Shown here: in pieces, positions 1-11,426 of the stretch
How the letters are laid out: every line of letters starts with the position of its first letter
How positions within the stretch are numbered: the first letter of the stretch is position 1
DNA from: Carnegiea gigantea
Lineage: Eukaryota; Streptophyta; Magnoliopsida; Caryophyllales; Cactaceae
Length of the DNA stretch: 64,000 bases
Reading direction: 5' to 3'
NCBI GenBank assembly: GCA_029747015.1
Contig: JAKOGI010000006.1
Span: forward strand, 901,001-965,000
The notes under the pieces: model-generated
Databases searched by the model: none
Seen by the model: the letters and a program-made list of their open reading frames with translations, nothing else
What the model was told of the DNA's origin: nothing
Position numbers and translations under genes: made by a program

Positions 1-1080
1 TACCCTCTAATGTCCCCTAGGGACTCGTAAAATGCATGCAATTGAGGGGGTGATGAGGAGGAAAGTGGATGAAATGGGCGTCGAGGCAACTAGCTCGGTG
101 CAAATGGAGACGATAAGTCCCATTCTAGGAATGGCACTACCCATCTCAACATCATCACAAAACTTCTCAAAAGGAGCCTCCTTAAGCTATGGCGTAACCA
201 ATGTAACCTCTTCTGATCAAGAAAGTGAAATATCCTCTATAGAACTAGCATCATCCTGAGAAGTCTCGCCCATTTCTAACCCCGTGTACTGAGCTAAAGG
301 AAGGGGAGAAGCAAGTAAGATCGAGTCACTAACACCAGTATCCATAGGTGTGCTAGAAAAGGATGGAATAACAAATGACAAGAAGGTCAAGGGAGGATCA
401 AATGCTTCCACTTGGTTGGTCAAAGGTGCATCATCAAGAACATTAGACTCTAGGGTAAAGGAAGAGTCATAATCATCATAGAGACTAGCCTCAAGTCTAG
501 GGCAAGGTAGACTAGGGTCGGTTGTATGCAATAAACCACACTCCTTCATCTCACTAACAAAGTGCTCATGTTGTCTATTCATTGTCCCTATCATGGCATC
601 AAGTCTAGCCTAACATTCATCGGAAACATCATATTAAAGACAGGAATGCACATCATGGTCAAAAGATTGGCAATAAAAGCACATATCATGAGGGTAAGAA
701 GAATAGTGATGGAATGAATCCCTAACTCTCTCACATTGCCATTTATACCAAGCCAAAGATTCAAACAAATGCTACATATCATCAAAATTTAAGTAGCACA
801 TACCACCGTAAGACATGGACTCGAGGATGGCTCAAGTCTCATGTGTTACTCCCTCAAGTACAACATCGCATATTTTCCATTTTTCATACTCAAAAAGTAC
901 ATATTGAGCACGATAATCATTCAATATAGACAAGTATTGTCAAAAAGGTTCATTCTCAAATTGAGGGAAATGGAAAATAGCCATTTTGATTTTTTTCAAA
1001 TTTTTGACTTTTTATTTTTTTTGGATTTTCTAAAAGCCTAGCCTTGAATGCTCAAGTAGACCCCAATATTGAAAAGCACC
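1..1080 (-). mobile_element. Ty3/gypsy internal region, gag-side remnant
   Basis: This is the inner part of a gypsy-type LTR element read on the minus strand, directly downstream of the primer site at 1083-1101 and the LTR at 1109-2407. A minus-strand frame at 217-594 (125 codons) encodes an acidic, Ser/Asp-rich stretch of a type I recall from plant gypsy internal ORFs. A short frame at 591-785 precedes it in another phase, so the coding region is broken. No RT, integrase or protease is visible before the window edge. The order LTR, primer site, then coding frames fits the 5' end of an element that continues beyond position 1. I am confident it is a retroelement and less sure of its lineage (Athila/Tat-like by primer type). 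Confidence 0.6.
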
Positions 1081-1082
1081 AA

Positions 1083-1101
1083 CTCCCCGGCAATGGCACC
1101 A
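1083..1101 (-). other. Primer-binding site, tRNA-Asp type
   Basis: On the minus strand this reads TGGTGCCATTGCCGGGGAG. It matches the complement of the 3' end of plant tRNA-Asp (TGGCGCCGTTGCCGGGGA) with two differences. It lies a few bases after the LTR end, as expected for reverse-transcription priming in Athila/Tat-type gypsy elements. Confidence 0.7.
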
Positions 1102-1108
1102 AAAGCTC

Positions 1109-2407
1109 ATTAGGGAAAGTTTTAATATTTATAAACCCTAAGTGCAAGGTATATCGTTGAGTATTCTTGGGTGTCGTCCGCAAGGAGTTGTGTTTTCAAC
1201 TACCAGAACAAAATAAAGCGTCTCAAGTTAGGCAAAATAAAAGGGGGATAGAAAAGAGAACTAAACTACTAAAACAAACAAAAGACTTCGGTTATGATTA
1301 AACCCTAGATAAACTAACTAATTGAGTCAAACCCTCACCTTTCCAAGTTATACCATTATCCAAGGATGATTGGTTACATCATTAAAGACCATCTCATCTC
1401 TCTCTTAAGGGTCTTAGGCTAGTCTAATCATTTTAACCACTTATTTTCATGGGATTAGCACAATTAAACTACAACATTGACAACCCTTAACCTAGCTAGC
1501 GACCAAGATTATTTTCATGTCCCAATCCTGGCTATTCACTCTACCCCCACTAGACAATCAACCTCACCTTTCAGCATAAGACAACTGCCCTAAAATGCGA
1601 ATAAAAACTCTTTCAAGCTTTTTATCAAACACATGATGGGCGTGAGAGAAAACCCTAAACTCTAGTATAAACAAAATGGGTGAAGACCTATAACAAGATC
1701 AATTAGCCATCAAGAGGCTAATTACAATCAAAGCAACACAATCTAACCACTAAACATTACAAAAGTATATAAACAAAATATGAACTTAAATACACAAAAT
1801 AAGAGAAAACGAGGAGAGAAAACTTATGCTTGATTGAATTGAAAAACGAATCTACAAGCTTGAATCAAAATTAATCATCTAATCTAACCTAATTACACTA
1901 CTTTATTCATCCCTAATGGGGTTTGTGAGGAGGAACCCTAAATCGGCCCCCCAAGAATCCAGAGAAGAGCCCCCCAAAATAACTAGCCGAAAAATCACTT
2001 AAATTGCACATCCGCGGGTCGGTGCATGGCCATGCCTCGACGCACAGCCGACTGTGCGCCACGCACGGCCACCACACACGGCCATGCTTGTGGATGTTCC
2101 ACCCGTGCACTGCTTCGGCCTTCATTACACGACCATGTCTACCCTGTTGCACGGCCGTGCCCTCTTCTTCCTACCTCGCTTTGGTTCTCAAGGCTTCGTT
2201 TGACCTCTATTCTCTTTGTAATCTGATTTTAAAGTTCCCCTTTCTGTCAAAATCCAAAAATTTCTCCTGAAAGCAAGATGAATCACTTATAAGTATAATC
2301 GAATCAAAGGAAGTGAATTTGACCCTTTCTCACCTGAATTCGACATGAAAACCATGAGAAAAATGGATCAAGTGGGGGCTAAAATGAGGTCAAATATAAG
2401 TGCAACA
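1109..2407 (-). repeat. Gypsy LTR, minus orientation
   Basis: The segment runs, on the minus strand, from TGTTGCACTT (ending at 2407) to a CCTAAT-type end next to the tRNA-Asp primer site. Its right-hand (R/U5) part is clearly related to the LTRs at 46715-47868 and 48519-49697; all three share the motif around 'ttttaatatttataaaccc' and a stretch about Pascal-like 'tatttcgtatgc'-type T-rich leader sequence. The left part (about 1990-2400) differs from those copies, so it is a related but distinct family. The GC-rich stretch at 2004-2170 holds short open frames on both strands that I regard as chance. Confidence 0.55.
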
Positions 2408-3748
2408 TGCAACATTTTATAAAACAAAATGTTGCATTACATATCTAAATGCAACACTTATTATTTGTTGTTTCGCTAAATATTTAGTTGAATCAATGTA
2501 CAACAACTTTTAAAAATGTTGCATTTTTCTTGTTTGCATTACTACCATGTATTCTCTAGGCTCCTTTCAACGATATTCACTATTTTAAGGAAAAATGTAG
2601 AATATATAATCATTTTCAACAAAAAATGATCATTTATTTTTGAAACTTTGAATTTGGAAACTCTATACATAATCAAACACAATAAGCATATTATAAATAA
2701 TGCCTACAATGGTGCATGTGATTTAGTTGTAACCCATGCAACGTATGAGTCAAATACTAATTGTGTTTAAATGTGCGTTTAGGGTAAAATATATGGCACA
2801 TAAAAATATATGTGCGAAAAAAAAATATACCTTCTATCAAATATTACATCTCATTAGTCATTAACTAGCATACATGTATACAAGAGCATTTTTAAGTTTA
2901 ATTATTCTATTCATATCCATTAGCGAACGAGAGTTAAATTATCATATTAATTCATGTATTTTAATGTATAGAAATAAATACTAAAAAAGAAAAAAAGAAA
3001 AACATACACTGAAGGACACGTTAATAGATAATAAAATTCATGTGTTTTGGTGTGCCCAAAAAAAAAGGTAAAAATGACCCATAAGCATATACTGAGCTAC
3101 ACATATACTAGTAATATGATATTCATGCAACCAGGGAAAAAAAAAAATATTCATGCAACAAAGAGAAAACCAAAAAAAAAAAAAAAACAATTCACATGTT
3201 GAAAATTTTCACATATGAAACTCACATACTCAATTTTTATATAACAGTCATAATAACTTACAATTTATGCATGCATCTTATTAATTTACTCAGACTACTT
3301 CTTGTTCAAAATTTGGATAGCAGAAAAATATAAGTTTAAACTATTTTTTTAACTTGGATTGTACGGACTATAGTAAATCTCTAAATTTCATCTGCTCTAT
3401 TTCTGCGGAGCAATAGATGGTTTTCTATTTTTAAATCTAGGGTCAGTCATAACCAGATTCTTTGTAGTTTTGTAATTCAGGTGTAAGGCTGCTAAATCGG
3501 ACCTCCCAAACCCTGCCTAATGGCGGGATTTTTGGGGATTTGGATTTGGATATTAGTAATTTATTCATTTTTTTTAAAAGAAGAACAAACTTAACTTTAA
3601 TAAAAGAAGGGGAAAAAATCAAAGTATGAATATAACTTAAATTGCATATATTAAATATATTTATGCATGCATCTGGATAAATTATTAATTAATTTTAAAG
3701 ACATGACTTTTAACTTTTATAAAAGGAGAAAAAAAAATCTAAGTATGA
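2408..3748. other. AT-rich intergenic DNA
   Basis: No gene is recognised here. Near the left edge, 2408-2418 and 2426-2436 form a perfect 11-bp inverted repeat (TGCAACATTTT) with a 7-base loop. The rest is AT-rich with homopolymer runs, for example A-runs at 3140-3190. Confidence 0.5.
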
Positions 3749-4832
3749 ATATGTTGAGTTACTCCTAAACTTAGAATAAGTTAGATGATAGTTTGATGAA
3801 AGACAAAAAGGATTGAATTAATTATGAACTTAATGAATCCAAGTAATATAAGGATGTTTGAATATTAACATAATATTGATATGGGTTCCATGTGATAATG
3901 TAATATTAATCGAAATATTATTTGATATCAAATGATTTTATTTGATTGGAACACTAGCTCTAAACTCTTCAAATTGAAAATTTATATCTTGAGAATCATT
4001 TAAGGATAATGTCGCCTTGCCTCAATACTTGCCATGACAAAATGATATGATTTGATCTTGCTAATTCTATAACATAAATTAGAATTCTGCTGATGGATAT
4101 TATTGTATAAAAATCATTATATTGATTTGCAAAACAATATCAAAATTGGAAGAATGATGACATCCTAATCAAGAATCAAAATCTCTTGTTATTTCATTTG
4201 ATTATAAATGGAGACTAGCTTATCTATATTACAACAACAATAAAAGATTTTATGCAGCATCATATCAACATCTACCGTGGCAAAGATTGCAAGAAAATTA
4301 AAACAGAATCTGCAAATCAGATTTCAAGGGCCTGAAATATAATTTCAAGATATTCTGGGCAAAAATTTCTTTCTTGGCTGATTGAGATCACGTTTGCTAA
4401 AGCCTATAAATAGAGGGCACGGGAGCAAGAGCAAGAATCCAAGCAAGTTGAAAAATATTACCCTAAATGTCGTATTGAGATCAAAAGGCGTAAGTGTGAA
4501 AAATTGTTCTTTATTAAGGAGTGAACTTAGGAGTCGTAACGTCAACTCCCCGAACTTAAATCAAGAGGTTAGTTTAAAATGTTTGGAATCTCTAGAGTAG
4601 GGTAGCTCTGATAGATTGTGAGAATTCATCTTAATAAGAGAAATAAAATGTTGAATCCTAGAGTTGGATAACTGTAGGCAGGGACTTAAGGTTGATTGAG
4701 GCCCAACCTAGTTAAAATATCATTGTGCGTTGTGTCGATTTAATTTCTGTTTTTGCTTTCAATTGTTAATTTTAAGTTTTTGTAATCACTCTATTCACCC
4801 CCTCTAGGGTGATCTGAGTATTCAGAATACAA
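3749..4832 (+). repeat. Possible solo LTR of a copia element
   Basis: The stretch begins TGTTGAGTTACTCC and ends near GTATTCAGAATACAA. It contains a good TATA box (CTATAAATAG, about 4404-4414). Shortly before its end is the phrase 'tattcaccccctctaggg', which is frequent near the ends of plant copia LTRs. No coding region adjoins it and I found no exact target duplication, so it would be an old solo LTR. Small open frames inside it look non-coding. Confidence 0.35.
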
Positions 4833-5544
4833 CTTAAGCCTATCATAATTATAGATGTTGGATATACAATAACAACAACAACAACAACAACTCCTCTCAG
4901 TATAGGTCTCGCTTTTGCGGGATTTAGGAAGATCCAGATGTATGCAACATTGACCCTATGTCTATCACTGCACATAGAGAGACTATTTTCAATAGATTCA
5001 CATAAAAAGTTTTAAGAAGATAATTAGATGTTGAAAATCGGTTGGTAAAATAGTTTAGTAAATATAAGACCTAAATACTTAAAATAACATAAGTTAACAT
5101 GAGCAACAGATGAAGGATAAGAGTTTTGCATAACTTGAGCAACAAGCGACGACATACTACTAAATTAGCCAATAGCATTCTACAATTAAACAATTGGAGG
5201 CAGAGGGAAGAACCATAGTTGCGAAGAGGCTACGTATGACTCAAGCAAAGAAAGGTGCAATAATAATCACCATGAAACCGTCTCATGAAAAATTTGTGTC
5301 TAGCAAAAGATAAATTATTTAACTCTACATTTTTCTTTTATTAAAAAAATTTAAGTAGGTTGGACATCAATCAATGAGCATATTAGCTCATAATATAAGA
5401 ATCAATAAGCACTATATAAATTTTTGTAAATCTTCCTCTAGTAGAGCCCTCACATCGATAAAGGAAACTAATCAAACATATAATTTATTTTTCTTGCGAT
5501 CACAGTTATTCTTCACGAAGTACGCTAACTCCTACTAGCATTTA
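4833..5544. other. Intergenic DNA, no gene seen
   Basis: AT-rich sequence without recognisable coding potential. A short AAC microsatellite lies at about 4869-4891. Confidence 0.5.
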
Positions 5545-5864
5545 GGACCTGTTCTTTTCTTTAGTAAATCTCCTTTTACCAACTTCTATCAAATTTTATC
5601 AATTTTACCAAATCTAACAAAGAATTTTAATCATTTCCAACTTTAAGAAATTTCAACTAACTTCTTACCAATCTTTTTCAAAATTTCTTAAAAAGAAATT
5701 TTCACTTATTTACATTTCTTACGAACATCCTCCAACTTTTATCAACTTTTACTAACTTCTTTTATCTTTTAACTTAACCAATTTCTACCAATTATTTTTT
5801 AAAAAAATATCAACTTTTATCCAATTTTATTAATTTTTATTTATTAATGAAAAGAACAGGTCCC
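5545..5864. mobile_element. MITE, GGACCTGTTCTTTTC family
   Basis: The 320-bp segment starts GGACCTGTTCTTTTC and ends GAAAAGAACAGGTCC, a perfect 15-bp terminal inverted repeat. The inside is T-rich on one strand (many 'cttttatcaa' motifs) and has no coding frame. TTA occurs just left of the element and one base to the right of it, which would suit a 3-bp target duplication, but the superfamily stays open. A related element with similar ends lies at 45277-45582. Confidence 0.75.
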
Positions 5865-7714
5865 TTAAGAGTTAACCTTTTCAAAACAATAATCTCTTAG
5901 CCAGCTTTATAGTCTCTTGTTGGTCAAATCTAACGCGTAATTATGCGTGTAAACTACACGTTATCATTATTCCCAACGTCATCACATTGGTCGGCCTCAC
6001 AACTTGACTAATTAATACAGCAGCACGTATACTATTATTATATAGTGTTACCCAGTATTATACTAATACTTCGGATAAACTATCCAACTTTATTATTATT
6101 ATATCATATATGAAACAAATCAATCGCGCTATTTATCATGTAGTTGTCAACGTGACCGCAAAGTCTGCATCTTATTCTAACTTGTACGCTTTCGATTTTT
6201 ATACAGGACGTGTGCAAACATATGGCATGACGTTCAAACAGCATTTTGAATAGATTTAATAAAATTGATCCGAGATTCGAAACTCGAATCAAACGATTCG
6301 GATTCATTTTCGACCCGACACTCAAAATATGCTCACCAGTGGACCCGCAATCTAAATTGACCCGAACCAAACCATACTCGACCCGACATTTTCTACAAAG
6401 TTACTTATTTTGACATAACGAACGTATTTGACTAAAAATTGATTGACTCAAAATTGACCTGCACCGAACCACACTCAATCCAAACCAAAATGACCCGAAA
6501 CATTTAACCCGAATATGACCCTATTCATATGCGAACTGAATGACCCATTTATCAGGTCTAATTCTTAAACGTTCTAGATCTCAGGAACGGATATATTTAT
6601 TGACAATGCATGGTTAGAGTTTCTAGCATCCACTAGCTATGCATGGTTGACGTAAAAAGAGTCCCCCCCCCCCGGCTAAAGCTATGCATGGTTGACGTAA
6701 AAGAGTCCCCCCCCCCCCGGCTCATCATTGAGAGGTCGAATATTATTCATTCATTGATTAATTAAATTTAATTTAATGGACTCTTATCTAATTTGTGAAA
6801 AAATTATAGGAATATTGGATGATGACATGCTATATTTTGGGTTGTTAAATAATAATGCTCTTACCTTTGAACTTGGACGTATGTGCACTACATTATGGGC
6901 CTATTTATTGTTTATATATCAAGACGGAGTTTAGATGTATTTTCATCAATGTAATGCAACAATTTCACAAAGGTTTACAATTGTATATGTCTGAAATTCA
7001 AGAATTTTCAAGTGTATGCAATGACATATGTTGAATATGCACTTTCATCACCAACTGAAAATACCTTCAAAATCGTTCTTGGTATATAAACAGTGAATAT
7101 GCCTATAGTATGGTGCACGGACGTCCAAATTCAAAGTTGGAAGTATTATTTTTCAACACCTCTAAATTACAGTATATTATCGTTCAATATCCCAAAATTA
7201 TAAAATATTGGAATGTTAGAGTCTTATTCTAACATGTACTTCAAATCATTTCAATTTTCACATTAAATAAATATACATACTAAACATCTATATTAGAATC
7301 CATACCCAACTTCAGGGATTTGAGGCATTTTTGTCTTAAAAAAATAAGATACACATTTTTTAAGTATTGCCGAATAGAATTAAAAGCCTTCCATTTTTAG
7401 GCAAGTTCTACTTGCGAATCAACAGTTAATCCAATTTCAACTAGACAATAAAGGCCAAACAAATTATCAGCTTGCTTAATTAAAATGTCTGCGAATCCTG
7501 TAGCCGTGACGTTCCCACCTTATCTAGCTGCTAAAGTACCAATACTCTTTGTTGCTTATTTCAATTTGATGCATTCCAGAAAGCAAGTTGGTAGTATTTC
7601 AGGCGGCACATGCCGCTGCCATTCTTGACATCCTTGACCTTCGTATCAACACTTTGACTTTTCAATAACTACACCCTCTTTAAAAGCAGCTCCCCATCCA
7701 CGACACATTATTCC
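5865..7714. other. Intergenic DNA upstream of the EDGP-like gene
   Basis: No gene is recognised. It holds repeated 'gacccgaa'-type motifs at 6290-6520, typical of decayed TE sequence in plants, and a 44-bp tandem duplication with C-tracts at 6635-6722. A TTTAAAAG motif at about 7679-7686 lies roughly 30 bases before the first ATG of the next gene. It could be a TATA element only if the 5' UTR is very short. Confidence 0.45.
6635..6722. repeat. Tandem duplication with poly-C tracts
   Basis: Two near-identical units (6635-6678 and 6680-6722) each read AGCTATGCATGGTTGACGTA, then an A-run, GAGTC and a C-tract of about 11-14 bases, then GGCT. They differ mainly in homopolymer length. Confidence 0.85.
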
Positions 7715-9043
7715 ATGCATTCCAAATCCAACATGGCTTCCCTCATCTCTCACCTCCTCTTCTTCCCTCTCCTCCTCCTCCTCCTCACCTCCCCCTCTAC
7801 CGCATCGGCCGCCTCGTTCCGGCCCAAAGCCCTCCTTCTCCAAGTCTCCAAGGACTCCTCCACCCACCAATACACCACCACCCTCAACCAAAGAACACCC
7901 TTAGTACCCGTCCCTGTGACCCTAGACCTCGGGGCCCAATTCCTCTGGGTCGACTGCGACCGGGCCTACGCCTCCTCCACGTACCGCCCGGCCCGGTGCA
8001 ACTCGGCCCAATGCTCCCTGGCCAACTCCAAGAGCTGCGGCACGTGCAACGCACCCGCTCGCCCTGGGTGCAACAACAACACGTGTGGCCTCTTCCCAGA
8101 GAACCCCTTCACCAACACGGCCACTGGCGGTGAGCTGGCGTCCGACGTGGTCCAAATCCGGTCCACCGACGGGTCGAACCCTGGCCTGTCCGTAACCGTA
8201 CCCAATTTCCTCTTTGTCTGTGGGCCCACGTTTTTACTCAAAGGTCTAGCCCAGGGAGTACAGGGAATTGCTGGTCTGGGCCGTACTAGAATCTCTCTTC
8301 CGGCCCAATTCTCCGCCGCATTCAGCTTCCCTAGAAAGTTCGCAATCTGCTTACCCTCCACCCCACGCGGAAACGGCGTCGTTTTCTTCGGCGATGGACC
8401 CTACAAGTTCCTCCTAAACACGGACGCCTCAACGGGGCTGACCTACACGCGCCTCCTCATCAACCCCGTGAGCACCGCCGCGACGTCATTTGCCGGCGAG
8501 CCATCGGCGGAGTACTTCATCGGAGTAAAATCAATCAAAATTAGAGACACGGTAGTTCCCTTGAACACAACGCTCCTAACCATAGACAGTAACGGTAACG
8601 GGGGTACGAAAATCAGCACCGTAGTACCCTACACGGTTCTAGAAACTTCCATCTTCAAAGCACTAACGGAGACATTCATCAACGTGATCAAAGACGTCCC
8701 AAGGGTGAAGGCAGTGGCGCCTTTCAAGGTTTGCTATAAGGCGAGCTCGTTCCCTAGCACGAGGGTGGGACTCGGGGTGCCACAGATCGACTTGGTGGTG
8801 GATGGAGGGGCGTTGTGGACGATATTCGGGGCGAATTCCATGGTGGAGGTGGCGGATAACGTAGTCTGCCTCGGGTTCGTCGACGGTGGAGCGAACCCCA
8901 GGACGGCCATTGTCATCGGAGGGTATCAGTTGGAGGATAATCTGGTCCAGTTTGACCTGGCTCGGTCTAGGGTAGGGTTCAGTTCTTCGTTGTTGTTTAG
9001 GCAGACCACTTGCTCCAACTTCAACTTCACCTCTAATTTCTAA
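7715..9043 (+). CDS. EDGP/basic 7S globulin-like aspartic-protease-like protein
   Basis: This intronless gene encodes 442 residues, a normal length for the EDGP/basic 7S globulin/TAXI-type xylanase-inhibitor family (pepsin fold, family A1 relatives). Known members are secreted apoplastic proteins that bind and inhibit microbial cell-wall hydrolases. A signal peptide is clear: a Leu-rich core at residues 11-25 with likely cleavage near Ala32-33. The first active-site loop reads DLGAQFLWVDC (71-81), so DTG is changed to DLG. The second loop reads KISTVVPYT (299-307), where DSG/DTG is absent. Peptidase activity is therefore not expected, as in the family. Many cysteines (for example 81, 95, 100, 108, 111, 119, 124) suggest the usual disulfides. 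The C-terminal IGGYQLEDNLVQFDL (401-415) is a family hallmark. Met7 (7733) is an alternative start. A polyadenylation-type AATAAA lies at 9221-9226. The coding region is much richer in GC than its surroundings. Confidence 0.93.
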   Translation: MHSKSNMASLISHLLFFPLLLLLLTSPSTASAASFRPKALLLQVSKDSSTHQYTTTLNQRTPLVPVPVTLDLGAQFLWVDCDRAYASSTYRPARCNSAQCSLANSKSCGTCNAPARPGCNNNTCGLFPENPFTNTATGGELASDVVQIRSTDGSNPGLSVTVPNFLFVCGPTFLLKGLAQGVQGIAGLGRTRISLPAQFSAAFSFPRKFAICLPSTPRGNGVVFFGDGPYKFLLNTDASTGLTYTRLLINPVSTAATSFAGEPSAEYFIGVKSIKIRDTVVPLNTTLLTIDSNGNGGTKISTVVPYTVLETSIFKALTETFINVIKDVPRVKAVAPFKVCYKASSFPSTRVGLGVPQIDLVVDGGALWTIFGANSMVEVADNVVCLGFVDGGANPRTAIVIGGYQLEDNLVQFDLARSRVGFSSSLLFRQTTCSNFNFTSNF

Positions 9044-9220
9044 TTTCTAATTTCTAATATTGAATGAAGCCGAGTAAAAGGTAGCAATAATGCATGTACT
9101 ACGTACGTCCGTGGGCCAGCTGCTTCAAAAGTTTATAGCATTTAACGTGGATTGTTCTATTGTAATATTGTGCGGAGGAACGGCAAAAAGTTCTGTGATA
9201 ATGTGTGCTTTGCTCTGGGA

Positions 9221-9226
9221 AATAAA
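9221..9226 (+). promoter_or_regulatory. Putative polyadenylation signal of the EDGP-like gene
   Basis: AATAAA occurs 178 bases after the stop codon at 9043, a plausible 3' UTR distance for a plant gene. Confidence 0.45.
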
Positions 9227-10457
9227 AAAGTTTCGTGACTCAATAATTTTAATTTTTTTTTGGCCCGAGTCTTTCCTGCTACCAGCATAATAATTCGAGG
9301 TTAATTAGAACCAAAATCAAATAAAATAAAATTTAAAAAGTATAAGATATTATTTTTTAGCTATAACGCAAACAATTTAGGTTATTATTACTAAGTAATT
9401 AATTTAAAAAATAATTAGACATTTTTATTTTACTAAATATATAATGGGATGACTTGCGCGTCTTTAGTGTTAGTCTTCTTTCAAATTGATTTTTTTTCAA
9501 GATTTCATGATTATTTTATGCAATTTCAGACCCATTTTTTAACGTCTTTGTTATTTATAAGTTCTATACGCTGTTATTTTCAGAGATTCGAGAGGGAAAG
9601 AAAGGGTATTGTTGTTTAATTTGCAAGGGGATTCAGTAATATTATGGTGTCTCTTTAAACTATCCAATAAAAATGACTAACTATTATTGTTAATATTCGC
9701 ATCAATGGGACGAGTTTGAATTTGTCGGGTTTGACTCACTAACTTGCGGGTTTTTTGGATTCGGTTTATTTCGAATTTGTGCCGAGAAAATTGTGATCTA
9801 AGCCCAAATTTTTGGGCAGATTCCGATCGGGTTTCCAGGTTGAGTAAATAAGGATATAATGTTCTGGTCAATCGGCGGGTTTGGGTTTGGGTTCGGATTC
9901 GACCACTAATTTGTGAGTTTTACGAGTTCGCTTTATTTTAGCTTCAGGTCGAGAAAATCATGTTCAAAATACAAAATTTTCAGGCTCATACGGATCGGAT
10001 TTTCATGTTGGGTTAGTTTTTATTGGGTCTTTATGTAACCATCCCACATAATCTTCATAATAACGCAATCTGAGGCGTGAGGAAGGGAAGGTGTCAAGTC
10101 GTGGGTTATAAGATCCATTCATGTTTATTAACTTCATCCTTGGTAACTAAAGTCTGAACACAACCTTTTCGTGAATTAATTATTTAAGCTATAAATCTCA
10201 AATTTCAGTATACATGAGTATGTTTTAGGCGAAATGGTGATACTCTGATGAAAGAAGAAGGTTGGATTATAGGAGGAAAATGATGAATGTCTCATTATTT
10301 AATACAATGATAGCGAACATTCAATGTTTTTTCTTCCTGTAAACCTAGTGTCAATCTTCCATGTACTCGATGAACGAAGAAAATCAAATTAAATAGCGGC
10401 ACAACTAGTTCTAGACGCTTATACTAATCAATACATTGTTTGAAGTTCTCCGCCGAT
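9227..10457. other. Intergenic DNA with diverged GGGTTTGG-type repeats
   Basis: No gene is recognised. From 9716 to 10020 there are two imperfect copies, about 155 bp each, of a sequence with 'cgggttt...ggattcg...gagaaaat...cagg' motifs. These look like remains of a non-autonomous DNA transposon. Confidence 0.45.
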
Positions 10458-10530
10458 GGGGGTGTAGCTTACATGGTAGAGCGCTCGTTTCGCATGCGAG
10501 AAGCACGGGGTTCGATTCCCCGCACCTCCA
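10458..10530 (+). tRNA. tRNA-Ala (anticodon CGC)
   Basis: The 73-base gene folds as a full cloverleaf. The acceptor stem GGGGGTG pairs with CACCTCC and includes the G3:U70 pair that defines alanine tRNAs. The D arm is GCTT...GAGC, the anticodon stem is CTCGT/GCGAG with loop TTCGCAT (anticodon CGC), and the T arm is CGGGG-TTCGATT-CCCCG, followed by discriminator A. A TTTT run at 10533-10536 would end Pol III transcription. There is no intron and no encoded CCA, as usual for nuclear genes. Confidence 0.96.
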
Positions 10531-10532
10531 TA

Positions 10533-10536
10533 TTTT
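10533..10536 (+). terminator. Pol III terminator of tRNA-Ala
   Basis: A TTTT run three bases after the tRNA 3' end, the normal RNA polymerase III stop signal. Confidence 0.7.
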
Positions 10537-11426
10537 CCCCCTTCCCAAGAAAATGTGCAATTTTCCCTCAAATCATAAAACTCGAAGAATTATCCTCCTT
10601 TTATCAGTGAGATTGTTTAATTGAGATGTCTTTTACATTGACTTGCATGACCGATGGATCCCTTAAGTGGTAATTAATTAACAATTTCACTTTAACCGCC
10701 AAAGAATGGCTTATTTTCGGATCTTTCTTTAGGAGATGAGTTTAGGTCAAATTCTGTGATAACTTAGTATAGCTCTTTTTCTTCAAACTAAAAATAATAT
10801 AAGTTAGAAAATCTTCTAATAATCATTAAAATTAGAAAAATAAACCCATCCTCGCTAAAGTTGTATCACCAGTGCAAGCAGTGTTTGTCTCGAAGAGTTA
10901 GGCAGATTTCAAACAACATAATGTGCGGTACAACAACTGTTATATACGACGAAGAAGAATCAAGGGAGGATTGGGTACATATAACCGTAAAGGTAAATCT
11001 TGAGAAAATCTTTTTTTTTTTTTTTTGGTTTAAAGTATAGATCTAAATAAAACTTATGATAGGCTCAAGTGGTCCTTCATTCAGGATACAATGCTTGAAA
11101 TGTAGCTCCATCAAATAAATAACTCAAGGGAGATTCCGAGTGAACCCACTTTGTCTTGTTTAATTTGTTGTGTGCATGGAATGACATACTACGTGCACTA
11201 TGCAAACTACAAAGATATTAAAAGGCCGTAGATTTAGCCTTTTTTTTTGGGGGGGGGGGGGGGCGCTGATAATTATAAGGTCAAAGAGAAGGGAAAACTG
11301 GGCAGGGTATGACTATTGAGGAAATGTGGGATGGTGGTCGGAGGAGTTTGCTGGCCTTCTTCCGCATGAAGCGCTTAAGAAAATTAATAGATTACGATAT
11401 GATAATTCTGATTGGTTGTATGGGAA
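10537..11426. other. Intergenic DNA, no gene seen
   Basis: AT-rich sequence with a T-run at about 11010 and a T-then-G run at about 11242-11264. No coding frame or repeat end was recognised up to the LTR at 11427. Confidence 0.5.

Noticed and set aside
2004..2270. His/Arg/Pro-rich small frames
   Set aside because: They lie in the GC-rich block of a gypsy LTR and are open on both strands by composition.
7646..8361. Open frames on the minus strand opposite the EDGP-like gene
   Set aside because: They are shadows of a GC-rich coding region; the plus-strand frame has clear family motifs.
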